DNA of 64,000 nt from the NCBI GenBank assembly GCA_012934845.2, contig WNNJ02001731.1, positions 62,001 to 126,000 of the forward strand, read 5' to 3'. The position numbers and the translations under genes are program-made. Under the pieces are notes generated by a model, which saw nothing but the letters and a program-made list of their open reading frames with translations, was not told the DNA's origin and searched no databases. Numbering within the stretch: the stretch's first letter is position 1; every line of letters starts with the position of its first letter. The stretch comes from Pomphorhynchus laevis (taxonomy: Eukaryota > Acanthocephala > Palaeacanthocephala > Echinorhynchida > Pomphorhynchidae). This document shows, piece by piece, positions 1-12,295 of the stretch.

Positions 1-119
1 ACAAAACAGTATGTTCAAAAAGTCTTTAAAGATAAATATTTTATACAAAGTTAACACAAATTAGCACAAGTTAAATCTTAGCACAAGTTCTTACGTATGC
101 TTCCAGGAGCTTGAGAATA

Positions 120-665
120 TCAAAACGGTGAGAATATGAGACGACCTTCACGAATTCTGTTACTAGACATCCTAAAAGATTTTGATTTTATGTGTGGAGG
201 AGTAATAAAGTTTCTCAGTCAATTTCCGTATTACGTGTAGATGATAGTATTGTGCAGTCTCAGAAGGAAATGATTAAGAGCTTTGCTTGCAGATGTATTT
301 TTATTATGTAACACGTTATTCTCCTTAATAGACGAAACTTCTCTTAAAGATTTAACTTCATCCTCTCTGATCGTGACTCCATTTGATGTACCTTTAGCAT
401 TAGGTAGCCTTTCTTAATTTTCTGCTTTTGCTTTCGATGGTATTAGTTCATATATCTTACGCCTATTGAGTTACCAACTAATTATCCTCTCTCAGCTTTG
501 TTCCAGCAGTATTAAGACGGACAGGAAATACCGATCGATTGAAAGGAAGCGACTGTAGTATCAATTTATAAGAAAGGCAACCGTTTGAATTTTGTGAACT
601 ATATGCCTGTTAGTTAAACAAGTCATATTAGTAAAATCATGGAGCGTATTAATAGAAAGCACATT
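120..665 (+). pseudogene. Degenerate CR1-type LINE, RT N-terminal part
   Basis: Broken frames between about 380 and 660 spell the start of a non-LTR reverse transcriptase: FDGISSYILR (compare PDGISPYILR), then a DWKEATVV-IYKKGN block and an NYMPVS...SKIMERI block, which are RT motifs 1-2 of CR1-like LINEs. The same gene resumes at 3370 with QHDF...SCLTNLLCAKE, so the Naiad element between them was inserted into this LINE. Frames are interrupted many times, so the copy is old. The 5' limit is not visible; 1-380 has weak LINE-linker character only. Confidence 0.6.
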
Positions 666-708
666 TGATCTTCTTTACAAAATCAAAAAATACACTTTTT
701 TATTTTGC

Positions 709-770
709 TAAAATTGAATTTAGATTGCCCAGCTGTTTTTACACAATTTTTGGGACAATAAGCACGTTAT
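709..770. repeat. Left copy of a diverged direct repeat flanking the Naiad element
   Basis: About 50 bp around a TTTTGGGACAATAAGCA core resembles 3268-3320 (GTTTGGGACAATGAGCA core) at roughly 75-80%. The two copies flank the Naiad insertion at 824-3258. It could be a remnant of a terminal repeat of the element or a duplicated older repeat. Confidence 0.5.
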
Positions 771-823
771 GGGCCAGCTGCGTAGGGGTATGAAACATAC
801 AACTTTTTGATTTTGCTAATTAA

Positions 824-3258
824 ATCAGCTAACTGAGTCTACGTATTTAATATAATTATAAAATAAAGAAAACATAATAATGCTAAATAAAAATTTAATA
901 ATTAAATAATAAAATTAATAATCGTTATAAGTTTTTTTATAATTTAAATCAAGTTAAAACAAAAAAAAATTGAAATTTAAAATAAATGTCATTTTATGAA
1001 TTGACTAATAAATAATAGACGTTGTATCAGATTAAGAATTCGAGGTCATCAGGAGGAACTGCTATGATATCAGGTTTCGGCCCCTAACTCTTAAACCCAA
1101 CATAGCAGCGGGGCCAAATACATGCTAATGATGTATTTCCTCTGATAAAACTATCTAGTATCTTATTCTAATACAAAGTATATTATTTATTATTTATCCA
1201 TAAAAATTTGCCACTTAAGAGTTTAAATTTATTCTTTATATTATTGTGTTGATTTATATATTTTACTATTTTCTGCTTGATGTTATTTTTATAGTAACCT
1301 AGTTTAAAATATGTATCTATTAAATTATTTAAATGATTTTTAAGAAAGTCAATATCATTACATATTGTTGCAATTCTTAAAATTTCATTATTTAATGTAT
1401 TATATTTTATATTATATGGTATGCATGAATGCTCATGCAAAAATATGTTTCTTGTAAATTTAAATATGTCATCTTTACGATATAAATTAATAGTAGTTTT
1501 AGTTAATGTTAATTTAATGTTCATATCTAGATATACACCTTCTTTATCATTAATATTGGTTTTGTTAAGAATAAGGCTTTCTGGATAAATGTGCTCACTA
1601 ATTGAATAAAAATTATTAGAATTAAATACACATATATCATCAATGTATTGAAACATATATTTCATATATTTATATAGTTTAGATTTAGTTCTTACACAGT
1701 TATGAACAAATTCATATTCTATAAAGCTTAAAAACAAGTCAGCTATAATTGGGCTACTATTACCTCCCGTTGGAACAACTTTTAATTTTCTAAATATAAA
1801 TGTCCCTACCTTTAAGTAATTTTGATTTATCAAAATGTTTAAGGTTTCTATTAATTCAATTTCATCCATATATTTATATTTACTTGATGGTTTAATTTTT
1901 GTTAGATAAGCGTTATAGATATTATAACATATATATGTATATCTTTATCCGAATATAAGATTAATTAATTTTACTAACGCTTCTTTAATATCTACTAAAT
2001 CAAGATTTGTATAATGCGTACTAAAATCGTTTGTATTTATATTTTGAAAATTTATTCCTTTTGTCTGTTCTAAAAATTCTTTTGTAGAATTAATACTGAA
2101 ATAGTGTTTTATACCAGTATTAATTTCGATTACCTTACAATATTTTTTGAAGTGTGATTTAATTACTTTAAGTATTTTATTCATATAGACAGAAAGTGGT
2201 TTTAATGTACATTTAAACGCACTACATATGAACCAAGATTTTATTGTACTTTTATGTAATTTTGGATTCCAATAAAATATAGGTATAGTTTTATTATCTG
2301 ATTCAACCTTTATACCCTTCTTATCCATTATAGAACAATGACCTGTAATAATTGTTTCTAAACTAAAGTCACTACGTTCATATGTTGGATTTACATTTAA
2401 ATCATTAGAATCAACATCTTTCATCATAAAAAAGCTTTTTGCATATGAATAAAAAGTTATTACTAGCTTTATCAATAGTTGTTATTATATAGTTATCCTT
2501 TAATTTAGTAAGTTCTGTATACATATCTTTATTAATTTTATCTTTCCTTTTATAATTGTTTGTTATTTTCATTTTATTTTTAATTTTATCAAATATATAA
2601 TCTTTCCAAATGTTTATCTTAGATATATTCAAGCTTTCACTATTAATCAGCTTACTAAAGCAAGCATTTAAGTTATTATATAACGAATAGTAAATTTTAT
2701 TTTTGTCGTTCTTATTATTTAATCTATATTTATACCCTTTTGATAGCAGCTTTTTTAATTCACAATTTTCAATTAATTTTAGATTATGGGTACATATATG
2801 TTTATTTATTTTATCAACACTAAGACTTTTACAATTACATTCTGTTTCCATTATGTTTCTAATATTATCGTTACATATTGATTTTAATTCTTTATAATAA
2901 TTACAAATATTTCGTCCTAATGGCGGTATCAACTTATATCTTATTTTAGGAATATATTTACTTAAATCTGATCCTATTATTTCTTTACTTTTAGAATTAT
3001 TTAAAAGTCCGGCTATATTTATGTTATCTATACATTTATTAATGAAGTTTATGGTTAATGTATATTTTCTATTGTTATTATTAACATTTATTGTACGATT
3101 ATAGTATTTTGTATTACAATAACTGTCTATTATACAACTTAGCCTATCATAGTCGTTAATTAATTTTTGATTTATTGAACATATGATATCTTTAGAAAAA
3201 CTTCTTATATTTACATAAAGATCTTTTACTTTATTATCACTTAAAAGTTGTTTTATTT
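824..3258 (-). mobile_element. Penelope-like element, Naiad type, 5'-truncated copy
   Basis: Read on the minus strand, this runs from the RT N-terminal part to a 3' UTR ending in the terminal block TCAGTTAGCTGATTT. It is nearly identical to 57032-59468 on the plus strand but lacks the upstream GIY-YIG region of that copy, so it is truncated at its 5' end. It sits inside a degenerate CR1 LINE. The close match between the two copies points to recent activity. The coding part shows a few reading-frame breaks. Confidence 0.8.
1183..3258 (-). pseudogene. Naiad RT coding region (partial, broken)
   Basis: The polyprotein is seen in three open stretches (about 228, 176 and 173 aa). The last contains a GGNSSPIIADLF block (RT motif B type of Penelope-like elements) followed by a YIDD catalytic box; the middle one contains WNPKLHKS and a TNDFSTHYTNLD block (motif A). 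The N-terminal stretch is rich in Lys, Asn and Ile, matching the AT-rich DNA. In the family the RT copies element RNA at a nick. The copy looks inactive. Confidence 0.75.
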
Positions 3259-3267
3259 AAAATAGAA

Positions 3268-3320
3268 TTTTGATTATCCAACTGTTTTTCATACAATGTT
3301 TGGGACAATGAGCATCTTTG
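3268..3320. repeat. Right copy of the diverged direct repeat flanking the Naiad element
   Basis: Pairs with 709-770. It directly follows the truncated 5' edge of the Naiad copy at 3258. Confidence 0.5.
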
Positions 3321-3369
3321 ATATATTACATGTTATTTACATAGTTTTAATCATTTATCTACGGCCCAA

Positions 3370-4035
3370 CACGACTTCTGTAAAAGAATATCGTGTTTGA
3401 CAAACTTGTTATGCGCTAAAGAATCGTGGGTAGATTTAGCACCTCAAAGAGCAACGGTCGACGTGTTGTTTTTTAATTAAGTGTGACGTTCAAACGTGTT
3501 CCGCGTGTTCTTCTTGAAGCATTACCTAATTACGGGATTGATAGCTATCTTGTTGGCTGGATAGAGAATTTGTGCAGTAAGCAAAACTTGCATGTTAAGG
3601 TGAGAGAGATAGTTTATCATAATCTTGCAGCATAAGTTTAGGTGTGCCTCAGGCATCATTTTTATTACCAAAGAAAATATCGATGATTTGGAAAAGATTG
3701 TTCGGCGAGGTAGCAAATTGTGTCTAAAATTTTATCGACATAATTATAGGGACAGGTTGTCAAGTTTTGATATATAGAGTATTCGCGCTAGACTGTTTTC
3801 ATTAGATATGACAGCAATGTGGAACATGGTAAGAAACAACGAGAGGTACCCTTCTAAATACATTACGTTAAATGACAGACAGTCTAAGATGGGTCATTCC
3901 ATGATACTAAAAACATTATCACATGTTCATTGCTCGAGACTATCACACAAATCGATTAGATCATGGAAATATCTTACACACGAGTAGTGAGATCCGATAT
4001 AAATCTATTTAAGACCTTCAATAAAATTGAAGTAT
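3370..4035 (+). pseudogene. Degenerate CR1-type LINE, RT C-terminal half
   Basis: The sequence continues the LINE at 120-665: QHDF..RISCLTNLLCAKESW, then VDVLFFN, VPRVLLEALPNYGI, WIENL, and after a decayed stretch SFDILSIRARLFSLDMTAMWNMV and HKSIRSWKYL, which line up with the C-terminal region of the better CR1 copy at 31136-34019 (LNVLSVRYRYLFLDLITLWKIV, RAVDVWNSL). Many stops and shifts; the YADD region is largely lost. The 3' end lies near 4035. Confidence 0.6.
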
Positions 4036-5961
4036 CAGTCACACTTACGATTAACCACGGTAACAACTTCAATGACCGACTCATAAGCAGTTTTCGATAC
4101 ATTATATTTGTATAGCTGATATATTGGTAATTATATTCTGGGAGCTCAGACAAACAAAAAAAGTATTGCTGAATACTGATAAAACACTTTCTTGTAATTA
4201 AAAATCAGAATTCAGTAGTTTTCGTTTTTAGTAATAGCAGAGTACACCCTTTCACAAAATATTAACGAAAACAAAATAAACTACTCTTATTAAATGAATA
4301 AAAATATTAAAAAATTTAAATTGTTTTAATTATTATAATTTATAAAAAATTCGATAGTGGATATTGAACATTACGCTTTAGTATGTAATTGATCACACTA
4401 TTTGCTAACGTTTCGACAAAAAACGTCGAAACACTATGATGTTTAAATTATGAGAAATTTTTTATATTTAAAATAAAAACACTTTTGTAACCAATACCAA
4501 TCGTGAATTCATATAATATGGCAGCAGTCCCAAGAATGGCACTACAATATGCCAAAGTATCTACGTACTATCTGGAAAATTCAAATTTTTAACGCAAACG
4601 CAAGATATTTATTATATTTTTAAATGAATAACTTCTTTATAAGCATACTCGTGAAAAATACCTTCCCGGTAATGTATCTTATAGTCTTATGTTCGAAACC
4701 GTCATTGAAGATTTGGTAGTACCTATATTCTGAAATCCTAACATTTAAACAATCGGCCATTTTATACTTTAAATACTGTCTTGTCATTATTATACATATA
4801 TATTGCTTTTAAGAAGATCATGTGTTAGTAATTCTTCTAGATTAAAATAAAAGTCATCAACATACTTAAAAAACAGCTTCATAAATAGATGACTCACCCC
4901 GATAGTATAGTTGAATCATCAATGCAGTAAAACTTGACATGATGAACTCCTAGCATTTCTCCAAGTTTGCATGGTAGTTTATCGGCGATTGAGAGTAGCA
5001 TTCTGTTACGTAAGGCTAAGAAAAGATAAATGCTGACCCTTTCTCCGTGAGCTTGTAGCAGTGGTTGTAAAACCGTGAGACTCGATTCGTTCGACGATGA
5101 TTGCTTATCGATTCGTCGGGCACGAAAATAGTCAAGTATAAATGTTACACTCAGATTAGGTTCATTATCAAGAGCTCTGATTATTGAAACAACCTATTTA
5201 CTTTAATTAAAGCCTATTAGGGTTATACAAACTAATATAAATAAAGCGGAACAAATATAATTCGATAAAACTCACTATATTGCGTTCCATTTCGCCTGTG
5301 CCGATGTAAAGCGAAGAAAATACGATTCTTTTCTTTGCCGTAGAAATTCGAGACTAAAAATACTCAATTAATGATAAACAGGGTGGTCAATACAATGCTG
5401 AATAGTCTCTAATTGCATAAATGATTAGAATATATTTAACTTCTTACTGATATCAGTAATCATCAAAAGCTTTGAAAATAACTTGAAACTCATCGACCGA
5501 TAATTTAACTTTAAATTTATTCATCTCTCACTTTAAGCTGAAACTACTAGGCAACTTCACTATGCTCTTTTATAAATTCTTAATCGCATTATAATAGCAA
5601 TTATTCTTCGACTACAAAGTTTCACTTTGCAGATACAAAAATTGTATCGCTTAGAATGATCAATATGAATTACGATAAACTTTTTCAACTCAAATTCCAA
5701 TGTTACTGTACCTAGATAAAGTATCATGTATAATTTGTGTGTGTTGTCATATCTAAATTACTCTCTTGGAAAAGGAAATCGCATATTCGCCTTTGTTTTT
5801 GGCCCCCTTGTCACTATATACAAAAATGAAGAATTCATTAGGCATGTTCGAAAAATAATACTCTGTACCGAAATGATGTTAGTACTTCATTTCAAAATAA
5901 GCATTCAGTAATTAGATTAATAAATTTTATATTATAGACTTGAATTCATGTCTTTCTTTAT
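4036..5961. other. No gene seen; AT-rich spacer
   Basis: No coding region, RNA gene or repeat family is recognisable. One small perfect hairpin (GTTTCGAC / GTCGAAAC) lies near 4410-4433. The open frame at 5726-5911 is short and has no recognisable motif. Confidence 0.5.
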
Positions 5962-6144
5962 ATTAATTAATGATGATTTTATAGACATGATATGAAGAAT
6001 GTTTTCTTTATTATTGCAAGTTTTCAACACACAATATCCTCTTCAAGCAAACATGTTAGCTTGAAAAAGACACTGTGTGTTGAAAGCTTGCAATAATAAA
6101 GAAAACGTTTTTCATATCATGCCTATAAAACAATCATTAACTAA
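5962..6144. repeat. Fold-back (MITE-like) element
   Basis: Two arms of about 83 bp (5962-6048 and 6060-6144) are inverted copies at high identity around a loop of roughly 10-15 bp. Shared blocks include TTTTATAG, CATGATATGAA and TTTCTTTATTATTGCAAG. No ORF. Long near-perfect stem with a tiny loop is typical of fold-back or MITE-like elements; transcribed, it would make a long hairpin RNA. Confidence 0.7.
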
Positions 6145-6384
6145 TAAATTTTATGTAAGTAAACCATTATACATCTAATGGCACATCTTGTTTCCGAATA
6201 TTCATATAGATCTACGTTAGCTTTAAACTGAAAAGTCCATATTTACATAGAAGTGCTTTTATTTCGCGTCTCAAATATGCGGACTGGATATTGCAGATGT
6301 CTTGATTTTCTGTTAATATAATTTAGCAATCATTGCACATGTGTAAAATTTACGTATCATGATTTTTTTAATTAACGAACTAAT

Positions 6385-7060
6385 CAGATAAGCTAACTGA
6401 GCCTACGTATTTTATACTATATATAAAAATCAAAAATAAAGATAAGTAACTATAAATAATAAATGATTCTATAAGATTTTATACAATTAATATTTTATAA
6501 CGATAAAATTTAAAATTTAAATAAGTCAATTTCAATGAATTGACTAATAAATAATATACGACGTTATCGAATAAATGATCAAGGTCATCAGGAGAAACTG
6601 CTATGTAATCAGGTTTCAACCCCTATTCATCGACCCAACATATCAGCGGGGCCAAATACATACTAAAAATGTATTTAATCTGATGAAATTTGATTACATT
6701 GTATATTTTACTAAATCAAAGAATATTATTTATTATCCATAAAATTTTTCCGCTTAACAGTTTAAATTTGTTTTTAATATTATTATGTTGATTAATATAT
6801 TTTGCTATTTTCTGTTTGATTTTATTTTTATGGTAACATAGTTTAACTTATTTAAATGATTTTGAATAGAGTCAATATCATTGCATGTTATGGCAATTCG
6901 TACAATTTCATAATTTAATTTATTGTATTATATTTTATATGATATGGTATGCATGAATGCTCATACAAAAATATTTTTCTTTTAAATTTAAATATGTCAT
7001 CTTTATGATATAAATTAAAAGTAGTTTTATTTAATATTAATTTAATGTTTATATAAATAA
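6385..7060 (-). mobile_element. Naiad fragment: 3' UTR plus RT C-terminal end
   Basis: Begins with the family's terminal block (AGCTAACTGAGCCTACGTATT on plus), then the conserved 3' UTR (GGTCATCAGGAGAAACTGCTATG) and the C-terminal coding end, more diverged than 824-3258. It stops near 7060, a 5'-truncated insertion. Older copy than the two long ones. Confidence 0.75.
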
Positions 7061-7235
7061 TTATAAATAATAAATAATTGTAATATAACATTTTATATAA
7101 ATTATATAGAGTTAAAATTTGAATTAGAAATAAGAATCAAATTATGTGAATTGATTTATAAATGATATATACTATGCATCAAAATTAATATTAGAGGTCA
7201 TCAATTGGGACTGTTTTTTATAGCATAGCAGTGAA
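7061..7235 (-). mobile_element. Second, older Naiad 3'-UTR fragment
   Basis: A diverged stretch around GAGGTCATCAATTGGGACTG...TATAGCATAGCAG repeats the 3'-UTR signature directly behind the previous fragment in the same orientation. No coding part remains. Confidence 0.55.
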
Positions 7236-8095
7236 TGAATATGAAGATAAGACAAATATCAAGACGATATATTTATGAATATCAAGATAAGTATCAATAT
7301 CTTACTATTTTCATATAAATTTTACGCAGTGAGACAGCTAATGGTCTCATTTATAATATACAAATTTGTAAATTATAGTTGGCACAAATGCCAAAATATT
7401 TAGGATAGAAACAAATACATGTTGACCTAATAAATATTAAAAATTCAGTCTTAGCTTTAATTTAATTATTGTGATATTGCATTACAAGGTGCTACGGTTT
7501 TATCAGTCCAAAATAATAATGATCATTCACAGCAATTAAAATATAAGGAATATGGTTCATTAATAAAAATATTCGAGGATCAAACAAATATGAACAATCA
7601 TTAAATTACTTTTAATTTGATCAATATAAGTCCAATATCAATTAGAAAAATAATTTGGATGATTAAAGAAACCGGTTGCTAGATTACTGTAATCAGTAGA
7701 GTGCATATGATCACGAGGATATAAAGTTAAAAAGATCAATGTTCAAAATTTGTTTTTATTTAAAAAATTCTTACTAATAACAACTGGACAATTCTTGATG
7801 AAACAGATGCTTGTTGCTCAAATTCTCTGATGCCAAAATAATGGCCAATTTAACTTTATATTATAATCCGCAATTTAAATCAAAACTGCATTGGGGAATT
7901 GTAAATTTTAATAATAATTACATTCTTCTTTTTTAAATGGATTATTAGCAAAATATTGCATCTCTATAAGAAATAAAGGATTTTTACTGCAAAGAAAATA
8001 ATTTCTGTCAATCTCTAAATTAATATTAATTTCTTATATCAAATTTGCAAATTAGACTTAAATGAAAGAAAATAGACTCCAATAATGAGCTGCTT
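7236..8095. other. AT-rich spacer, possible decayed satellite units
   Basis: No gene. A stretch near 7870-7910 (AAATCAAAACTGCATTGG and following) resembles the units of the adjacent satellite, so the array may once have reached further left. Confidence 0.4.
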
Positions 8096-8990
8096 ATATC
8101 AATAAAGTACAATCAAAAAATGCATTGGAAAATTGATTTTTAATATATTTGTGTATTTACAGAGATTATAAAAGCTAAGAACAGAAACAGACCAATCCAA
8201 AAATAAGAATTGAAAATTTGACTTTTTAAAAATTCGTTTATTTAATGCAATCACAAAAGCATTAGTTCAAAAGACGTCATCCAAATAAGCAATGCAATGT
8301 AGATATTTTAATATACTCGTGTATTAAAAATGATTATAAAAATTTAGTTTAGAAACAGAGCGATCCAAAACAAGCATTAAAATAACGAGTTTTATTATAT
8401 TTGTATTTTAAGCAATCATAAAGCTTAGTTCAGAAATCGTGTGATTAAAAATAAAGACTAGAATGCCTGATTTAAATATATATTCATGTATTTTAAGAAA
8501 TCGTGTGATCCAAAAGAAGCATTGAAATATGGAGTTTTAATAAATTTGTGTATTTTAAGCAATCATAAAAGCTTAGATTAGAACCCGTGCAATATTAAAA
8601 GTCGATCTTTTCAATAAATGTGTATTTGAAATAATCATAATGCTCAGATCAAAAATCGTGTGATCCAAAAAAGCATTGGAATATCGACTTTTAATAAATG
8701 TGTGCATTCAAAGTAATTAAAAAACTTATCTTAGGAGGAATCGTGCGATTCTAAATAATCATTAAAATATCGACTTTTGATATATTTGTATATTAAAAGT
8801 AATCAAAAGACTTAGTTATAAAAACCATGTGATTATAAATAAGCATTTAGATATATCGATTTTTTACATATTTGTGTTTTTTAAGCAATCAGAAAACTTA
8901 AATCAGAAACGGTGGGATTTAAATAAAGCATTGGAATATTGGCATTTAATAAATGTGTAATATTTAATAAAGCTTTTGCAATATTTCAAA
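8096..8990. repeat. Diverged tandem satellite, unit about 85 bp, about 10 copies
   Basis: The same succession of words recurs about every 85 bp: ATCGTGTGATCCAAAA, AGCATTGGAATATCGACTTTT, AATAAATTTGTGTATTTTAAG, CAATCATAAAGCTTAGTTCAG. Clear unit centres are near 8118, 8376, 8520, 8674, 8760, 8845 and 8930. Copies differ by many substitutions and small indels, so the array is old. No ORF runs through it. Confidence 0.75.
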
Positions 8991-9557
8991 TTTAGCATAT
9001 TAATTTCGAGCATCATGTTTTACTTAATGACAGACAGAAACTATCATTCGAATTAAACATACCATTAGTGTATCGTAGAATGACTTTGGACACTTGATGA
9101 ATTCAGCGTTTTCAGATTTGACAGTAAAGCTAGGGAACGCTTTTAATGACGACGCCAAGCGATCGTCTTGCTGACTGAAACATGGATAATCCATATATGT
9201 TATCTTCAAGCATAATATCATAATACAATAAAATGATCTGGTATTTACAATAAATGTCACTTTTGGATTTTGCAATTTAAATATAATCGAAATACTTTAT
9301 TAAATGTTTTGACGAACGATAAGAACATTATCATTTTATACGAAATAAATATTTTCACTTTAGCAGCTACTCAATTTCGACAAAGTGGAAGAATATTTTA
9401 TTATATAATTCAAACTTCGACTGTGTTGGATTCAAATTTTGTCATTTCTGCATTTATATATTAGAAGAACGAAAATAAGTGTTTCAAATTCGCATTTTGC
9501 TAGTTAAATAATGAGTAAAATCCAATAAAGAAAAAACAACAAATTCGTAATTATGAA
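8991..9557. other. No gene seen
   Basis: Two short open frames (9024-9275 minus, 9270-9464 plus) carry no recognisable motif or repeat similarity. Confidence 0.4.
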
Positions 9558-9585
9558 ATTCGTCGGGTTAAGCTTCCCGACGAAT
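9558..9585. repeat. Perfect 10-bp hairpin
   Basis: Arms ATTCGTCGGG and CCCGACGAAT surround an 8-base loop TTAAGCTT. It opens the direct repeat described next; the second copy carries a decayed version of the same hairpin. Confidence 0.7.
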
Positions 9586-10223
9586 GTTGTAAAATAGCAT
9601 TCAGTATTATACTTTCCAGATCGTGTGTAATACTAAAAAAGTAAAGTTAATTCTTTCAGATTTACAACGTCGTATTTCAGAATAATTAAGACTCACCAAT
9701 TGCTGCTGTATTCATTTAGCCACTATATGTGGAGTGACGTAGTTTAGCATATGCGCTAGATCTTTTGCTCGTGCTTTCTGCTACGGCTGAATACAAGCAT
9801 GTGTTGCTTGTTCAGTAACCTTAGTAAATTGATAAATGAACGAGTGGTAGTGTGAAGCCACTTTTAAATTTCCAAGTGTCAGATGTAAGGTTCAACAACC
9901 GGTTGAGGAGTGTGTCCTTAGCAATTTCCTTTCAGAGGTTTACTAAGGATTAAGTACTGTCAAACTTGTGTAGCTACATGACAACACTGATGATACTACC
10001 CTGTAGTTATGAGTAGACTAAGGTCGAAACGCCCTATCGGGAGCTAGATGTCTGTGAAACGGCGCATTCCGGGTTAATCTTCCAGACGAAGGTTGTAAAA
10101 AAAAACATGTAGGCTTAAACTTTTCTGTTCCTATGTAATACTAAAAAAGTAAAGTCAATTCTTTCAGATTTACAATGTCGTATTTCAGATTAATTAAGCG
10201 TCAATTATTGCTGTAATTTTAAA
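9558..10223. repeat. Direct repeat pair of about 155 bp flanking a 350-bp core
   Basis: 9558-9712 and 10066-10223 align at roughly 80% (shared word GTAATACTAAAAAAGTAAAG and TTCTTTCAGATTTACAA). Between them lies a core with the block GTAGACTAAGGTCGAAACGC and GGCGCATTCC, which recurs in diverged form at 28880-29030. This looks like a repeat element with terminal direct repeats, or a tandem duplication of one repeat. No ORF of note. Confidence 0.55.
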
Positions 10224-11460
10224 ATTTGTTATAATGAACTTCAAACTAAAATAGTTTAGCTGGTGAAATGATAATTGGAAAAGTCGTATTAAGAAACATA
10301 TTGTAAATAATATAATGTACAATATCGTATTTTAAAGACATTTAGAACTTTTAAAGATATATTTTATTGACAAGATCTGATCAACATGTTAAGTGAATCA
10401 CTCTCGTTATTATGATATCGAGAATTCAACCAGGATGTTTACGCAGATGAGCAAAAGCAAATTAAGTACTTGCAGCAATCGCAATTTTGGATTATTAAAC
10501 TCCTTCAATAAGATACGTTTCTTTAACTATAAATCACTGAATCATCAATTAACACTGACTACTATGTGAAAATCTTTAATAACACCATTACGCAATACCA
10601 TTCTGATCAATAAAAATAAAGGCACGTTTTAGTCAAATTTAGTTGGATAAATTTTCAAACATATAAATGTTTAGAATAATTAAATAATGATTTAATAATA
10701 TAACAGTGACATGATCCTAAACTAACAAAGGGGCTGTAGATTTGACTGGTGTACAAATTATCGAAGGTTAATTGATCGCCAACAGGTATGAAGTTCGATA
10801 ACCGTGAAAATTTATACAAAATCACAAAGATAAGCGTTATTGACTTTTCAATGCTACTGAACTTTAAATAATTTTCTAATTAGGAAATTGCAATGTGGGC
10901 GAATGAAACTCTTAATGCTGATTTTAATAGCCTTTTAAAAAAATTTAGTTTGTGCAGAATTTTAAAAAATAATATACAAATATACAATTTTCCGAAAAGA
11001 TAAAAAATTATGTAAAACATTAATATTCAATTATTTGAGATATTTAATATATCATCACACATTCGTGGTTTACAGTTTGGGGCCTAAACAGTAAACTCAA
11101 AGTTTCATTTTATAATTTCGTCTATGTGTAAATTTATTGGACCATTTTTACAGCAATAACGTCACATTCACCTTAGCTGTTAATTAATTTAAAAATAATA
11201 CCTTTAATAGACATCAAAAAATTAGAAAGGGATTGGTTTGTATACGTATAATATCAAACATAGAAGCTTTTGTACTACATCAATAATTCACGGATTTTTG
11301 GGATTCGTGTGAAGAGAAGTAACATACCACCGTGTATAGCAACAGACAAGTATTTTCTTAGTAATATATACAGCTTGGGTAAGTAAGGAACAAAATAATA
11401 CATCAGTAAATCTATATCGTTTCTTAAATTATGCTTTGTGTATTATCCATCATCTGATCA
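10224..11460. other. No gene seen
   Basis: AT-rich, no ORF over 60 codons with a recognisable motif on either strand, and no repeat similarity noticed. Confidence 0.4.
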
Positions 11461-11461
11461 G

Positions 11462-11530
11462 CGGAGGTATAAGACCCTGCAAGCACACTAACAAAACACC
11501 TTGCAATTGAGCCACTCAGGGTATGCCACA
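11462..11530 (-). repeat. Possible tRNA-derived SINE head, degenerate
   Basis: On the minus strand CCCTGAGTGGCTCAATTGCAAGG resembles a tRNA-like A box and GGGTCTTATACC a weak B box at about the right spacing, a layout seen in tRNA-derived SINEs. Neither box matches the consensus well. Confidence 0.3.
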
Positions 11531-12168
11531 CATCTAGTGTCTTAATCACGGTACACAATGGTCGGTGGTTTTGATATAAAATGCTTAATAAATCCTAATA
11601 TTTGCTCAGATGCTCTTAAAAAAGGAAAGGTTCCGATTTACTCCCTTCAGAACATTCTTGAAACTATTCGAGTCAAATCCGACAGCCAAGTTTGCAGAAA
11701 TAATGAAACCCAATTATCTTACTTGATGTATAAAGATAAGAATGATTGATTTATCATAATGAAATAAAGACAATTATTGCCATTCTTTTTAACTTTTCCT
11801 AGTTTCCAGTGTATTATAATCTGTATTGGATGGATTAAAACAACAGCCTGTCTTAAATCGATAAAAACCACAACCTGTATTGAATGGATAAAGAGGTTGT
11901 AAGGGGAAGACTGAACTTTCAAAATTAGAAATAACTGGCTGATTTTAGAGACAATATCATTACACCTAAGTCCTGAGAACAGGGTTGTTGCATGATCATC
12001 GTATACCACAAAATGCTGATCCCGTATAAGAGATTCCACAATACTAAGAGTGGCAAGATACAATATAGGAGATAGGAAAGCCTTGAGGCATAGCAATGCT
12101 TGGGACCTGAATGAGAAGATAAAGAAAATAGAGATTAAAACTGTAGCCCATCAGTGTCATAATTATAA

Positions 12169-12295
12169 CTGTCTCCATAATTATGCAGGCAGATCGACTC
12201 CTTGAAAACTCTGTCAAGACCTAAGGATTCAATAAAATCCAGGTAGCTTGATGAGAGAGGTAGGAGTTTAATTGGGTTATACTCTCACTATTTAT
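12169..12295. repeat. Direct repeat, copy 1 of 2 (about 127 bp)
   Basis: Matches 12891-13020 at about 90%, including AAACTCTGTCAAGACCTAA and TTGGGTTATACTCTCACTA. The 600 bp between the copies are different, so this is either a local duplication or two copies of a dispersed repeat in the same orientation. Confidence 0.8.

Noticed and set aside
9970-10050. Hammerhead ribozyme (CTGATGA ... GAAAC)
   Set aside because: Both boxes occur in the right order, but the 32 bases between them do not form a stem II ending at the boxes and no stem III with a cleavage triplet can be drawn; the second copy at 28910 lacks GAAAC.
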